DNA from: an uncultured Bacteroidales bacterium
GTDB lineage: Bacteria; Bacteroidota; Bacteroidia; Bacteroidales; Bacteroidaceae
Assembly: GCA_902763885.1 (NCBI GenBank)
Contig: CACWTU010000010.1
Location: forward strand, 1-64,000
Reading direction: 5' to 3'
DNA: 64,000 bases
Position numbers and translations under genes: made by a program. Of this stretch, positions 8,525-17,887 are shown piece by piece; position 1 is the stretch's first letter, and every line of letters starts with the position of its first letter. Below the pieces are notes generated by a model. It made no database searches. It was not told the origin of the DNA and saw only the letters and a program-made list of their open reading frames with translations.

Positions 8525-9109
8525 TTATTCGTTTTTGCAAAAGTTCATAAGCTCGCGGTAAAGCCGCTGGACCGGAAGGCCCACCACATTGAAATAGCTG
8601 CCCTCAATGGCCTCAACACCCACGTAACCAATCCACTCCTGGATTCCGTAGGCACCGGCTTTGTCCATTGGCAGGCCACTCTCCACATATCGGTTTATCT
8701 CTGCATCCATAAGATTGCAGAACTTGACCTTGGTGGTTACGGCAAAACTGCGTTCACGCTCTGCGGTCATAAGGGTTACACCTGTTATAACCTCATGCCA
8801 TCGGCCGGAAATCAGTTTAAGCATACGTACGGCATCAGCCTTGTCAGCGGGCTTGCCCAGTACCTCACCATCAACATAGACTATTGTATCGGCGGTAATG
8901 ACAAGCTCATCGGGAGTAATAATGGATTTATAAGGAGCGGCTTTCTCACGCGATATGTAAAGCGGGATATCCTCACCTTTCAAATCATGCGGCCAGGATT
9001 CATCTATACCATCTATAACCTTGACGGTAAAGTCCAGCCCCAAACCACCCAGCAGCTCACGCCTGCGTGGTGAGTTCGATGCGAGTATTATCCTATACGG
9101 AAGTTCCAT
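8525..9109 (-). CDS. maf: Maf family nucleotide pyrophosphatase
   Basis: 194 residues from the ATG at 9109. An in-frame start 24 bases upstream would lie inside the previous gene. The Maf signature is at the N-terminus (ILASNSPRRRELL). The conserved VITADTIVYVDGEVLGKP, SGRWHEVITGV and DKAGAYGIQ segments follow. Maf proteins hydrolyse dTTP/UTP or modified nucleotides to monophosphates in the cytoplasm. The stop of the KdsC-like gene lies one base upstream of this start, so the two are probably cotranslated. Confidence 0.95.
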   Translation of the reverse strand: MELPYRIILASNSPRRRELLGGLGLDFTVKVIDGIDESWPHDLKGEDIPLYISREKAAPYKSIITPDELVITADTIVYVDGEVLGKPADKADAVRMLKLISGRWHEVITGVTLMTAERERSFAVTTKVKFCNLMDAEINRYVESGLPMDKAGAYGIQEWIGYVGVEAIEGSYFNVVGLPVQRLYRELMNFCKNE

Positions 9110-9110
9110 A

Positions 9111-9629
9111 TTACCAGCCGAATGCGTGTTCATCCTTCATCCATTTGCCCTGTACCTTGAGTATGTGCTCCAGCACATCGCGGACGCAGCCCTCACCACC
9201 GTTGTAAGGCGATACATACTTGCACAGAGCCTGTATCTCAGGGCAGGCATCGGCAGGGCAGCATGGCAGTCCGCACTTGCTCATAACCTGCCAGTCAGGG
9301 ATGTCATCGCCCATATAAAGTATCTCCTCAGGCTTGAGGTCATACCTGGCGACAAACTCATTGAAATCATTGATCTTGATACTTGATGCAATATACACGT
9401 CCTTTATTCCGAGTCCTTCATAGCGCTTGCGCACCTCCTCCACACGCGCCCCGGTAATGATGCACAGATGCAGGCCCATCTTTACAGCCAGCTGCATGGC
9501 ATAGCCGTCCTTAACATTTACGGTACGGACGGGGTCACCATTTGGAGACAGGTTCATGACGGACTTGCTCAGCACTCCGTCAACATCAAAGACCAAGGCT
9601 CTGATAGCATTCAGATCATAATTTATCAT
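9111..9629 (-). CDS. KdsC-like HAD phosphatase
   Basis: 172 residues of a capless HAD phosphatase. Motif I is DVDGVL, motif II CIITGAR, motif III lies around [11 protein letters not shown], and motif IV is GDDIPD. Length and motif set fit 3-deoxy-D-manno-octulosonate-8-phosphate phosphatase, which releases KDO for lipopolysaccharide core synthesis. It overlaps the upstream DUF2520 gene by 4 bases and is followed directly by maf. The KDO role is by family; other sugar-acid phosphates are possible. Confidence 0.85.
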   Translation of the reverse strand: MINYDLNAIRALVFDVDGVLSKSVMNLSPNGDPVRTVNVKDGYAMQLAVKMGLHLCIITGARVEEVRKRYEGLGIKDVYIASSIKINDFNEFVARYDLKPEEILYMGDDIPDWQVMSKCGLPCCPADACPEIQALCKYVSPYNGGEGCVRDVLEHILKVQGKWMKDEHAFGW

Positions 9630-10396
9630 TTGAGTTCTTTGTTTATGTCAGTTGATATGAGCCGATAAATCCCGGCATATTCAGGATTGTCCTTAAGCAA
9701 ATCCAGATGCTCATTCACAACCTTGCGGTCACCACGCACGGCAGGGCCTGTCTGGGCCTTCAACGGACTCATGCCCTCAACCTTGCGTGCCGTTTCACGT
9801 ACCAGTGGCAACATCACGCTGAAAGGAATGCCCTCCTCTGCAAGTATCTGCTCACTGACAGCATACATATGATTCGTAAAATTACAGGCAAACACTGCTG
9901 CAATATGCAGTTTTTTTCTGCCCTTGGAGCTTAACGGAGTAACATCGGGTGACAGGTCAAGAGCCAATCTGCGTATGGCCTCAAGCTCCACATCGGAACA
10001 GCCTTCAATAAACACAGGCACCTGAGCCCAATCAAGCTTAACACCCTTGGAGAATGTCTGCATGGCATACAATACTCCATAACGGGTTGCACCGGCTTCC
10101 TTCCAGACATCCATCGGAACACTCCCTGCGGTATGAATGAACAAAGCCTTCTCCCTACCCTTCACTATGACCGGAGCCAACTGCATCAGGGCATCGTCAC
10201 TCAGCATGGTAAGATAGACATCGGCCTCAGGCAACTGATCAAGTTTGTCAGATGCGGGTGCATCAACCTTTCCGGCAAGTTCCTCAGCATTCTTAAGGGT
10301 ACGGCTATAGACACCTGCAATGATGTGCCCAGCCTCCTTGAGGCGGGGTCCCATGCATGATGCCACGCGGCCGGCTCCTACCAATGCTATCTTCAT
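9626..10396 (-). CDS. DUF2520 / Rossmann-like NAD(P)-binding protein
   Basis: 256 residues. The N-terminal Rossmann motif is [19 protein letters not shown]. The C-terminal part is helical ([20 protein letters not shown]), as in DUF2520 proteins related to pyrroline-5-carboxylate reductase and 6-phosphogluconate-type dehydrogenases. The specific reaction is unknown. It overlaps the nitroreductase stop by 1 base and the KdsC-like start by 4, placing it in the same tightly coupled operon. Confidence 0.85.
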   Translation of the reverse strand: MKIALVGAGRVASCMGPRLKEAGHIIAGVYSRTLKNAEELAGKVDAPASDKLDQLPEADVYLTMLSDDALMQLAPVIVKGREKALFIHTAGSVPMDVWKEAGATRYGVLYAMQTFSKGVKLDWAQVPVFIEGCSDVELEAIRRLALDLSPDVTPLSSKGRKKLHIAAVFACNFTNHMYAVSEQILAEEGIPFSVMLPLVRETARKVEGMSPLKAQTGPAVRGDRKVVNEHLDLLKDNPEYAGIYRLISTDINKELK

Positions 10397-10923
10397 TAGA
10401 ATTTACCCTGATGTATCTTGCCCCACTCAATCTTATCGTCCTCGTAAGGCTTGCGCTCCATATCCTTGTAGCCCACACCTATGATGCACTCAGGCTCGTA
10501 CTGCTCCGGTATGCCCAGCAGTTCCATAAGAGTCTGCTTGGTGCTCTTGCCGTCAGCATCGGCACGGCCGCGCATATGACACCAGCAACTGCCCAGGCCC
10601 AAATCCTCAGCCTGAAGCTGCATATTGATTGCCGCAATTGAACAATCCTCAATCCAGCAATCCGTCTTGGAAGGATCACCCAGCACCACAACCGCAAACG
10701 CGGCCTCAGCCAGGAAACCTGATCCCATGGCGCGGCACTTGGAGAGCGCCTCCAGCATAGCCGGATCCTCAACAGTGACAAACTCCCAACCGCGGTTGTT
10801 CTTGGCGGTAGGTGAAATCAGAGCCGCTCTGAGAATGGTCTTTTTCTGCTCTTCAGTAAGTTTCTCATCAGTAAACTTGCGCATGCTCCTGCGCGTTGCT
10901 ATCAAATTGCTGAACTTATCCAT
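10396..10923 (-). CDS. Nitroreductase family protein
   Basis: 175 residues with the nitroreductase FMN-binding start (LIATRRSMRKFTDEKLT), AALISPTAKNNRGWEFV for the flavin pocket and the C-terminal IIGVGYKDMERKPYEDDK. These flavoproteins use NAD(P)H to reduce nitro, enone or related compounds; the substrate cannot be told. It is the first gene of the five-gene minus-strand operon that ends with the GH43 gene, with a -7 box about 20 bases upstream. Confidence 0.9.
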   Translation of the reverse strand: MDKFSNLIATRRSMRKFTDEKLTEEQKKTILRAALISPTAKNNRGWEFVTVEDPAMLEALSKCRAMGSGFLAEAAFAVVVLGDPSKTDCWIEDCSIAAINMQLQAEDLGLGSCWCHMRGRADADGKSTKQTLMELLGIPEQYEPECIIGVGYKDMERKPYEDDKIEWGKIHQGKF

Positions 10924-10943
10924 AATCTATTATATATATGTTG

Positions 10944-10951
10944 CGAATATA
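10944..10951 (-). promoter_or_regulatory. -7 box of the nitroreductase-GH43 operon
   Basis: The minus strand reads TATATTCG, a close variant of TAnnTTTG, 20 bases before the nitroreductase ATG. It implies a very short 5' leader. Confidence 0.4.
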
Positions 10952-11008
10952 CTAAGAAATAACGGCTATCACATAATTTAAGATGTTATTTTGCGTTTAA
11001 AACGATGA

Positions 11009-13423
11009 ATGAAGCACATACGTCCCGTATTACGTCAGGCACGTACAACAGCGTGCCTTATCCTGATTGTCTGCATGGCAATGCCCGTGCAGGCACGGCG
11101 TGTGCATATCCACGGGCGCGTATATGATGAAGCCGGAGAGCCTGTTGAGTTGGCTACCGTAAATGAGGAGCGCACACTCCACTCTGCCATGACCAACCTC
11201 AAAGGAGAATACTCATTAAATGTCAGCACTCAGTCCGACACCGTAAATCTGGTATTCCGCATGATAGGCCACGAGACACGCCGCCGCACTCTCGTCAGCC
11301 CGCAGGATACGGTTCAGCTGGATGTTCTGCTACCCACATCAAACTACACTCTTGAAAACGTTGATATCAATGCCACCCGCAGTCAGACAGACGGGATGCA
11401 ACATATAAATGCAGAAGGAATACGCTTCACGGCCGATGCAAACGGCGGTTCCGTTGAGTCAATCATAGCTACACAGGCTGGTGTAAGCACACACAATGAG
11501 CTGAGCAGCCAGTACAATGTGCGCGGCGGAAACTTTGATGAGAACAGCGTCTATGTGAACGGCACGGAGATACTGCGTCCGCTTCTGGTGCGTGCCGGAC
11601 AACAGGAGGGCCTGAGCTTCATCAACCCTGATATGGTGGAGTCCATCAGTTTCTCCACGGGCGGATTCAGTGTTGAGTACGGTGATAAGATGTCATCGGT
11701 CCTGGATATAAACTACCGCAAGCCTAAGGGTTTTGAATCAGTGCTCACAGCCAGTCTGTTAGGTGCAAGCGCATACATAGGTGCAGGAAATGACAAGATC
11801 AGTTTCTCAGGCAGCGTACGCTACAAGACCACAAGATATCTTCTGGGCACACTTGATACCAAAGGTGAGTATGACCCCTCATTTCTGGATTACCAGACCT
11901 ATATCTGCTGGACTCCCACTGATAAATGGGAGATAGGTCTTATAGGCAATGCAGCTGTCAACCGCTACAACTTCACTCCCACTGACCGCAGCACCAGTTT
12001 CGGAACATCAGAGAATCCCATCAACTTCAAAGTCTATTATGAAGGTTGGGAAAGTGATAAGTTCAACACCCTGTTCGGAGCACTTGACATAAAACGTAAA
12101 GAGGAGAATTCTGTTTACCGTCTGAACCTGTCTGCTTTCAGCAGCCAGGAGAGTGAATCTTTCGATATCCTGAGTCAATATTGGCTTGACGAGAGTAATC
12201 AGGATGAAAACATGGCCGTCGGCTCGTTCATGCAGCATGCCCGCAACCGGCTCAAATCAACGGTCTATACCGCATCGTTCAAGGGAACCCATAAAACTGA
12301 CCACGCAGGTACTATCGGCTGGGGTATTGAATACAGGCATGAAGCAGTATCGGACCACATGCGTGAATGGGAGATGCGTGATTCTGCAGGTTATACCCTA
12401 CCCTACACTCAGAGCGGCCCCATGGAGATGATCTACTCGCTCAAATCAGATCACGGCATTTCTAACGATAAAGCAGCAGCATTCATTCAGGATACATATA
12501 AATTCAATACCGGCGTAGGACTCCTTACCCTGAATGCAGGAGTGAGGGCATTATGGTGGAGCTGGAATAATGAGATAAACTTCAGCCCACGGGTTATGTT
12601 AGGATTTATTCCTGCATTCAATGAGGACCTCACCTTCAGGTTCTCAACCGGAGTATATTACCAGACACCATTCTACAAGGAGATAAAGGATACGGTCAAT
12701 GCCGGCGGCATATATCAGGTAAACCTGAACAAGGATATCCGCTCACAACGCTCCATACAGTTCGTATTGGGTGGCGATTATGATTTCCGGGTATATGACC
12801 GTCCGTTCAAGTTCACTACTGAAATCTACTACAAGAAGTTTGACAGACTCATTCCGTACAACGTAGATAATGTAAGGATAGTTTACTATGGAGAGAACTG
12901 TGCATACGGCTATGCGGCGGGCATAGACATGAAACTCTACGGAGAGTTCGTACCCGGCACCGCATCATGGCTTACATTCTCGCTTATGAGCACCAAGGAG
13001 AATATAGGCGGCAAGTGGCTGCCACGCCCCACAGACCAACTCTACAATCTCTCACTCTATTTCACTGATACCTTCCCGCGTAGGGATTACTGGAAGATGT
13101 CACTGAGATGCTCATTCGCCGATGGCCTGCCATTCGGCCCCACCCACAGCGGCCGCGAGAAACAGGCCTTCCGTGCTCCCGCTTACAAACGTGTGGACAT
13201 AGGCCTCTCCTACAAGATCTTTGATTACAGCAAGCACCCGCACATATACGGCAAGGCAGGATTCTTCAAGGATATCTGGATGGGCGTGGATGGTCTCAAC
13301 CTACTGGGTATAAACAACGTAAACTCCTACTATTGGATAACTGACATATCCAACACCCAGTTCGCCGTACCCAACTACCTTACAGGCCGTCAGTTCAACC
13401 TCCGCCTCATCGCTACGCTTTAG
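11009..13423 (+). CDS. TonB-dependent outer-membrane receptor
   Basis: 804 residues. A signal peptide (ends near PVQA) leads to a carboxypeptidase-regulatory-like domain (IHGRVYDEAGEPVELATV) at about 32-120. A plug domain follows (about 125-240, with YNVRGGNFDENSVYVNG and FSTGGFSVEYGDKMSS), then a long beta-barrel. It imports a ligand across the outer membrane using TonB energy. No SusD-like lipoprotein is next to it, so it is not a SusCD pair; the ligand is unknown. It ends exactly where the convergent methyltransferase ends, with no base between the two stop codons. Confidence 0.9.
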   Translation: MKHIRPVLRQARTTACLILIVCMAMPVQARRVHIHGRVYDEAGEPVELATVNEERTLHSAMTNLKGEYSLNVSTQSDTVNLVFRMIGHETRRRTLVSPQDTVQLDVLLPTSNYTLENVDINATRSQTDGMQHINAEGIRFTADANGGSVESIIATQAGVSTHNELSSQYNVRGGNFDENSVYVNGTEILRPLLVRAGQQEGLSFINPDMVESISFSTGGFSVEYGDKMSSVLDINYRKPKGFESVLTASLLGASAYIGAGNDKISFSGSVRYKTTRYLLGTLDTKGEYDPSFLDYQTYICWTPTDKWEIGLIGNAAVNRYNFTPTDRSTSFGTSENPINFKVYYEGWESDKFNTLFGALDIKRKEENSVYRLNLSAFSSQESESFDILSQYWLDESNQDENMAVGSFMQHARNRLKSTVYTASFKGTHKTDHAGTIGWGIEYRHEAVSDHMREWEMRDSAGYTLPYTQSGPMEMIYSLKSDHGISNDKAAAFIQDTYKFNTGVGLLTLNAGVRALWWSWNNEINFSPRVMLGFIPAFNEDLTFRFSTGVYYQTPFYKEIKDTVNAGGIYQVNLNKDIRSQRSIQFVLGGDYDFRVYDRPFKFTTEIYYKKFDRLIPYNVDNVRIVYYGENCAYGYAAGIDMKLYGEFVPGTASWLTFSLMSTKENIGGKWLPRPTDQLYNLSLYFTDTFPRRDYWKMSLRCSFADGLPFGPTHSGREKQAFRAPAYKRVDIGLSYKIFDYSKHPHIYGKAGFFKDIWMGVDGLNLLGINNVNSYYWITDISNTQFAVPNYLTGRQFNLRLIATL

Positions 13424-14335
13424 TCATTTCACTGCAACGATGCGGCAGTACTGGTGCATATTTTCACCGTCAATAGTCAGAAGCATCAGCCATCCGGCGA
13501 TACTGTTCATGTTGGCATCGGCAGGGAAAAATTTCTTCGAAAAGCGGATGAGCCGCGGGTGCATGAAATAATAGCCGCAAATGCGGTCCAAGCGTCTAAG
13601 TGTAGGTCTTATTTTCCTGGTAATGTCAGTAATCTGCACATCTGAGAAAGATGCTTCCAGGTACTTGCGGATATCACCTATATAAAAGTCCTTAGGGGTT
13701 GCACACATCGCTGCCCAGACAATGGCCGCCACATAGCGCTCAAACTCCGTCATCTCTTCATGCGGTTTGGGTTCGTATCCGTCAAAGACAACGAGCCTGC
13801 CGCCGGGTTTAAGCACGCGGTGAATCTCCTTGAAAACATGTTCCTTACTTTCAGCATGACAGATGGCTTCTACGCCGAATACAACGTCAAAAGAGTTCTC
13901 GGGAAATATTGAAAGGTCATTAAAATCTCCTTCACGGAGCTCTACGTTAGACGGGACGCGGTTCTTGAGAAAATTGCGGTCAGGAAGATCCAGAGCCGTG
14001 AAATGACAACTGGGAAACTCTCCTGCCAGATACCTTGTGTTGAAGAGGCGGCCGGCCCCGACTTCCAGAATATTCATGGAAGGACGGTCCAACAGAGTGC
14101 CCACAAATCGCGCCTGCCCCAAGTAGTCATCCTTATGATAGAAACCATCTTCAGAGATTCCCATATGAATGGCTTTACCCCCGCGGTTGTGAACAAGATT
14201 ATAAAAGAAATCTGACTTCCGGTAATACTGCCCAACCGCCTGGCTGTCCTTATCCTTGGTCAATAGTGCATCCAGGTCAAAATACTTTCCCATCACGCGC
14301 AAGCGATCCTCAATCTCCCACATCTGTACACTCAT
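13424..14335 (-). CDS. SAM-dependent methyltransferase
   Basis: 303 residues with a class I methyltransferase core: motif I ILEVGAGRLFNTRYLA, an acidic residue after strand 2 (TALDLPD), ELREGDFNDLSIFPENSFDV and VLKPGGRLVVFDGYEP. The arrangement resembles the UbiE/sterol C-methyltransferase group. The C-terminal 110 residues, ending in GENMHQYCRIVAVK, are not assignable to a substrate. It stands alone on this strand, facing the TonB receptor. Confidence 0.8.
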   Translation of the reverse strand: MSVQMWEIEDRLRVMGKYFDLDALLTKDKDSQAVGQYYRKSDFFYNLVHNRGGKAIHMGISEDGFYHKDDYLGQARFVGTLLDRPSMNILEVGAGRLFNTRYLAGEFPSCHFTALDLPDRNFLKNRVPSNVELREGDFNDLSIFPENSFDVVFGVEAICHAESKEHVFKEIHRVLKPGGRLVVFDGYEPKPHEEMTEFERYVAAIVWAAMCATPKDFYIGDIRKYLEASFSDVQITDITRKIRPTLRRLDRICGYYFMHPRLIRFSKKFFPADANMNSIAGWLMLLTIDGENMHQYCRIVAVK

Positions 14336-14412
14336 GTTACTCTCTCATTTATGATTCGTTCTGCAAACTTACACAAATTCCTCTGTTTTTGTAGGACCTC
14401 CAAACAGATTCT

Positions 14413-14485
14413 TGACCCATTAGGGACAGTCCCCTTTGTGCCATTTTTGCGAAATGGCACAAAGGGGACTGTCCCTAATGGGTCA
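14413..14485. repeat. 73-bp perfect palindrome, left copy
   Basis: Two 34-base arms (14413-14446 and 14452-14485) are exact reverse complements around the 5-base loop TTGCG. The core is GGGACAGTCCC next to CTTTGTGCCATTT. The copy at 15713-15785 has the same arms and the complementary loop CGCAA, so the two units are exact reverse complements of each other. They bracket one lipoprotein gene. The form recalls REP/MITE elements moved in trans; no transposase is in the window. Confidence 0.9.
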
Positions 14486-14554
14486 ATATATTTGGAAGCA
14501 AAAGAATAATGTGGTATGTTTGAACCATAAAAAACAATTTAGTCCTGTCCTAGA

Positions 14555-15712
14555 ATGAAAAAGAATCTATTGTTCAGTTTGTACGTCATTTCATTATTTA
14601 CCATGTCGTGCTCAAAAAACAACCGTACACAAGGTGAGAATGAGATTTTCGTTGATTTCAAGAGTGATAAACCTATGGTCGTAAAAGGCCCTGAGGACCT
14701 TTTCAATTATTCAGACTATATTGATTCTGTTGCATATGTTCCTCTTGAAACGACTGATGATTGCCTTATGGGTGATGTTGGAGATATCCTTTTTGTCAAT
14801 AATAAGATTTTCCTCAGGGACAGAAACACAATTTTCATATTCAGCAGGGATGGCAAATTCATCTCAAAAGTGTCAAAGTTGGGTAGAGGACACGGTGAAT
14901 ACTCTAATCTGGGCTATTGGGATGTAAATCCTACAAATGATGAAATCAGCGTTTACTCCGGTGGTAATAAAATGGTTTTCGTTTATTCCATTCCGGGCGA
15001 TTTTCTGAGAAGTGCTGAAATTGAAGGCATTCCGCGTGATTTCTGTGTGCTGCCTAACGGTAATTATCTCTTCTATACGCCCGATTATATGGAGGGCCAT
15101 TATCGTGGAGTATGGCAGACAGACCCTGAAGGCAAATTCATAAATCAGCCTCTTGTGTTATCCGGTTCCTCAAGAAAAATTATTCTTTCCAATCACAATT
15201 TTGTACATCTCAGTAACGGTGAGGTGGGCGTGCTGGGGCCTATCGGTTTTGATAACATATATCATATATCGACCGATACATCCGTAATAGCATATCATAT
15301 TACCACCAATGTGACCATTTCAAAAAGTGTGCTTGAAAGTGACGATCTGATAGATTTTGAAAATCCCCAATTTTATCATCTGTCCGGCTATAGGGAAACC
15401 GATAATCTTTTGTCTTTCGATATGACTGATATGCGGGATAAGAATATGGAGATCATGTATGATAAGCAGACAGGAAAAGTCTATACTCAGGCATGGGATA
15501 ACAATAATGGTAATATGATAGGCAACCCTTTCATACCCGGTGACAAGATGCTTATTGTGTCTTCCGGATTTAAGAGTGGCTACGGGGTGAGACTCTCAAC
15601 AATTGACGCCACTTCAATAATGCAAATGCCAGAAGACATGCGGAATCAGATTGCCCCGGATTGCACAATGGACTCCAATCCTGTCGTGATCATATACTAT
15701 TACAAGCACTAA
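14555..15712 (+). CDS. 6-bladed beta-propeller lipoprotein
   Basis: 385 residues. A lipoprotein signal (MKKNLLFSLYVISLFTMSCS) has the lipobox cysteine at residue 19. The body carries NHL/6-bladed-propeller features common in Bacteroidales lipoproteins: SVAYVPLETTDDCLMGDV, RDRNTIFIFSRDGKFISKV and RGHGEYSNLG. Function is unknown; members often sit beside surface or signalling genes. The gene looks more AT-rich than its neighbours by eye. It starts 69 bases after one palindrome, and its TAA stop is immediately followed by the first base of the other. It could be a mobile or horizontally acquired cassette. Confidence 0.8.
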   Translation: MKKNLLFSLYVISLFTMSCSKNNRTQGENEIFVDFKSDKPMVVKGPEDLFNYSDYIDSVAYVPLETTDDCLMGDVGDILFVNNKIFLRDRNTIFIFSRDGKFISKVSKLGRGHGEYSNLGYWDVNPTNDEISVYSGGNKMVFVYSIPGDFLRSAEIEGIPRDFCVLPNGNYLFYTPDYMEGHYRGVWQTDPEGKFINQPLVLSGSSRKIILSNHNFVHLSNGEVGVLGPIGFDNIYHISTDTSVIAYHITTNVTISKSVLESDDLIDFENPQFYHLSGYRETDNLLSFDMTDMRDKNMEIMYDKQTGKVYTQAWDNNNGNMIGNPFIPGDKMLIVSSGFKSGYGVRLSTIDATSIMQMPEDMRNQIAPDCTMDSNPVVIIYYYKH

Positions 15713-15785
15713 TGACCCATTAGGGACAGTCCCCTTTGTGCCATTTCGCAAAAATGGCACAAAGGGGACTGTCCCTAATGGGTCA
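15713..15785. repeat. 73-bp perfect palindrome, right copy
   Basis: The 34-base arms are identical to the left copy (14413-14485), with loop CGCAA instead of TTGCG, so the whole unit is inverted relative to the first. It begins at the base after the lipoprotein stop codon. It can form a very stable hairpin and may terminate transcription before the methylmalonyl-CoA operon, whose -7 box lies 42 bases downstream. Confidence 0.9.
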
Positions 15786-15827
15786 CTTTTTAAGATTCTT
15801 TTCCTTTTTATTATAAGGTAGAATTTG

Positions 15828-15835
15828 TAACTTTG
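15828..15835 (+). promoter_or_regulatory. -7 box of the methylmalonyl-CoA decarboxylase operon
   Basis: TAACTTTG matches the Bacteroidetes -7 element TAnnTTTG exactly. It lies 53 bases before the first ATG of the operon. Confidence 0.55.
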
Positions 15836-15888
15836 TGCTCCGCATAAAATATGTCAAACAAGTAACCAACAATAATTACACAACAATT

Positions 15889-16302
15889 ATGAAACCAACG
15901 CACATTGAGCATTTAGGCATAGCTGTTACCTCACTGGAGGAAACAATGCCGTTCTTTGAGTTTCTTACAGGAAGCAAGTGCTATAACATTGAAGTTGTAG
16001 AGGACCAGAAAGTCAAGACCGCTTTCTTCAAGGTTGGCGAGGTTAAGATAGAGCTTCTGGAGCCCACTTGCCCTGAATCAACAATTGCCAAGTTCATTGA
16101 GAAGAACGGTGGCAAGGGTGGCATACACCACGTTGCTTTCAATGTTGAGAATGTAGCTGAAGCCCTCAAGGAGGCTGAGGCTGCCGGCATTCGCCTCATT
16201 GACTTACAGCCCCGTAAGGGTGCTGAGAACCTGATGATAGGATTCCTGCATCCCAAGAACACCTGCGGTGTGCTGACAGAACTTTGTGAACAACCAAAAT
16301 AA
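15889..16302 (+). CDS. mce: Methylmalonyl-CoA epimerase
   Basis: 137 residues from the ATG at 15889; the longer frame upstream would start at the promoter. A single VOC domain begins THIEHLGIAVTSLEETMPFF and carries the metal-binding His of HHVAFNVENV and the late Glu of GVLTELCE. It interconverts (R)- and (S)-methylmalonyl-CoA in the succinate-propionate pathway. It is the first gene of the sodium-pump decarboxylase operon, 16 bases before the carboxyltransferase. Confidence 0.95.
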   Translation: MKPTHIEHLGIAVTSLEETMPFFEFLTGSKCYNIEVVEDQKVKTAFFKVGEVKIELLEPTCPESTIAKFIEKNGGKGGIHHVAFNVENVAEALKEAEAAGIRLIDLQPRKGAENLMIGFLHPKNTCGVLTELCEQPK

Positions 16303-16318
16303 TACATATTAAATAGAA

Positions 16319-17875
16319 ATGGATAACAGCAAGCTTCAGAAGCTGGTTGACAAGCGCGCCCAGGCAATGGCCGGAGGCGGCGAAACCGCTATTGAGAAGC
16401 ATCACGCCAAAGGCAGCTACACTGCCCGCGAGCGTATAAACATGCTTCTTGACGAGGGATCATTTGAGGAGGTCGATATGTTCCTTACCCACCGTTGTAC
16501 TGACTTCGGTATGGAGAAGAAGGTATTTCTGGGTGACGGCGTAGCCGTTGGTTCAGGTACTATTGACGGCCGCCTTGTTTTTGTTTTTGCACAGGATGCC
16601 ACAGTCATCGGCGGTTCTCTGTCAGAGACTATGTCACAGAAGATATGCAAGGTAATGGATATGGCCATGAAGATGGGCGCTCCCGTTATCGGCATGAACG
16701 ATTCAGGTGGTGCACGTATCCAGGAGGGTGCATGCGCACTGGCCGGTTACGCTGAGATTTTTGAGCGCAACATCCTGGCATCGGGCGTAATACCCCAGAT
16801 TTCAGTCATATTCGGCCCCTGCGCCGGCGGTGCAGTTTACAGCCCTGCCCTGACTGACTTCATCATGATGACAGAGCAGAACTCATATATGTTCATCACC
16901 GGACCTAAGGTTGTAAAGAGCGTTACCGGTGAGGACGTTACCGTTGAGCAGCTGGGCGGTGCCCGCGTTCACGCCACCAAGTCTGGTGTAACCCACTTCG
17001 TTGCCGCCACTGAGGAGGAGGCCATGCAGGAGGTTCGCCGTCTTATCAGCTTCATCCCGCAGAACAACATGGAGGAGGCTCCCGTCAAGGAGTGCAAGGA
17101 TGATCCCGCACGTCTGGAGGATGCCCTGAACTCTATGGTTCCCGATGACCCCAACAAACCTTACGATATGAAGGATATCATCTACTCTATCGTTGATGAC
17201 GGTGACTTCATGGAGGTTCATAAGGATTTTGCCAAGAACGTAATCTGTGGTTTTGCCCGTTTCAACGGCCGCTCAACCGGTATCATAGCAAACCAGCCCA
17301 ACTGGTTGGCAGGTGTGCTTGATTGCGACGCTTCACGTAAGGCCGCCCGCTTTGTACGCTTCTGCGACGCATTCAACATCCAGATCCTTACCCTGGTAGA
17401 TGTTCCCGGATTCCTTTGCGGAACAGGTCAGGAGTACGCCGGTATCATAGATCACGGCGCAAAGCTGATGTTCGCATACGGTGAGGCTACCGTTCCTAAG
17501 GTAACCGTTACAGTACGTAAGTCTTACGGTGGTTCACACATCGTGATGAGCTGCAAGCAGCTGCGCGGTGACCTGTGCTACGCATGGCCCAATGCAGAGA
17601 TTGCAGTTATGGGTGCCAGCGGTGCCGTAGGTGTACTCGAGGCCAAGGCTCTCAAGGCCATTGAGGATACTGAGGAGAAGAAGAAATTCATTGCCGAGAA
17701 GGAGGCTGCCTACAAGGATAAGTTCGCTTCACCCTACCAGGCTGCCAACCGCGGTTATATTGACGATGTAATTGAGCCCAGGTTTACACGTGCACGCGTT
17801 ATCCGCGCATTTGAGATGCTGCAGACCAAGCGCCTCACCAACCCGCTCAAGAAACACAGCAACATTCCACTCTAA
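16319..17875 (+). CDS. mmdA: Methylmalonyl-CoA decarboxylase / propionyl-CoA carboxylase carboxyltransferase subunit
   Basis: 518 residues with N- and C-terminal carboxyltransferase domains. Visible signatures are NDSGGARIQEGA and FGPCAGGAVYSPALTDF in the first and DVPGFLCGTGQE and MGASGAVGVLEAK in the second. It moves CO2 from methylmalonyl-CoA to biotin on the carrier protein encoded two genes downstream. Context with OadG- and OadB-like membrane genes favours the sodium-pumping decarboxylase over a biosynthetic carboxylase. Epimerase and carrier are in the same operon. Confidence 0.95.
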   Translation: MDNSKLQKLVDKRAQAMAGGGETAIEKHHAKGSYTARERINMLLDEGSFEEVDMFLTHRCTDFGMEKKVFLGDGVAVGSGTIDGRLVFVFAQDATVIGGSLSETMSQKICKVMDMAMKMGAPVIGMNDSGGARIQEGACALAGYAEIFERNILASGVIPQISVIFGPCAGGAVYSPALTDFIMMTEQNSYMFITGPKVVKSVTGEDVTVEQLGGARVHATKSGVTHFVAATEEEAMQEVRRLISFIPQNNMEEAPVKECKDDPARLEDALNSMVPDDPNKPYDMKDIIYSIVDDGDFMEVHKDFAKNVICGFARFNGRSTGIIANQPNWLAGVLDCDASRKAARFVRFCDAFNIQILTLVDVPGFLCGTGQEYAGIIDHGAKLMFAYGEATVPKVTVTVRKSYGGSHIVMSCKQLRGDLCYAWPNAEIAVMGASGAVGVLEAKALKAIEDTEEKKKFIAEKEAAYKDKFASPYQAANRGYIDDVIEPRFTRARVIRAFEMLQTKRLTNPLKKHSNIPL

Positions 17876-17887
17876 AAACCAGAGTCT

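Noticed and set aside
11009-13423. TonB receptor considered as the SusC of a polysaccharide utilisation locus
   Set aside because: No SusD-like lipoprotein or clustered glycosidases lie beside it; the neighbours are a methyltransferase and the nitroreductase operon.
14555-15712. Palindrome-flanked gene considered as a transposase or toxin cargo
   Set aside because: The product is a lipoprotein with propeller motifs; no DDE, HUH or tyrosine recombinase motif is present.
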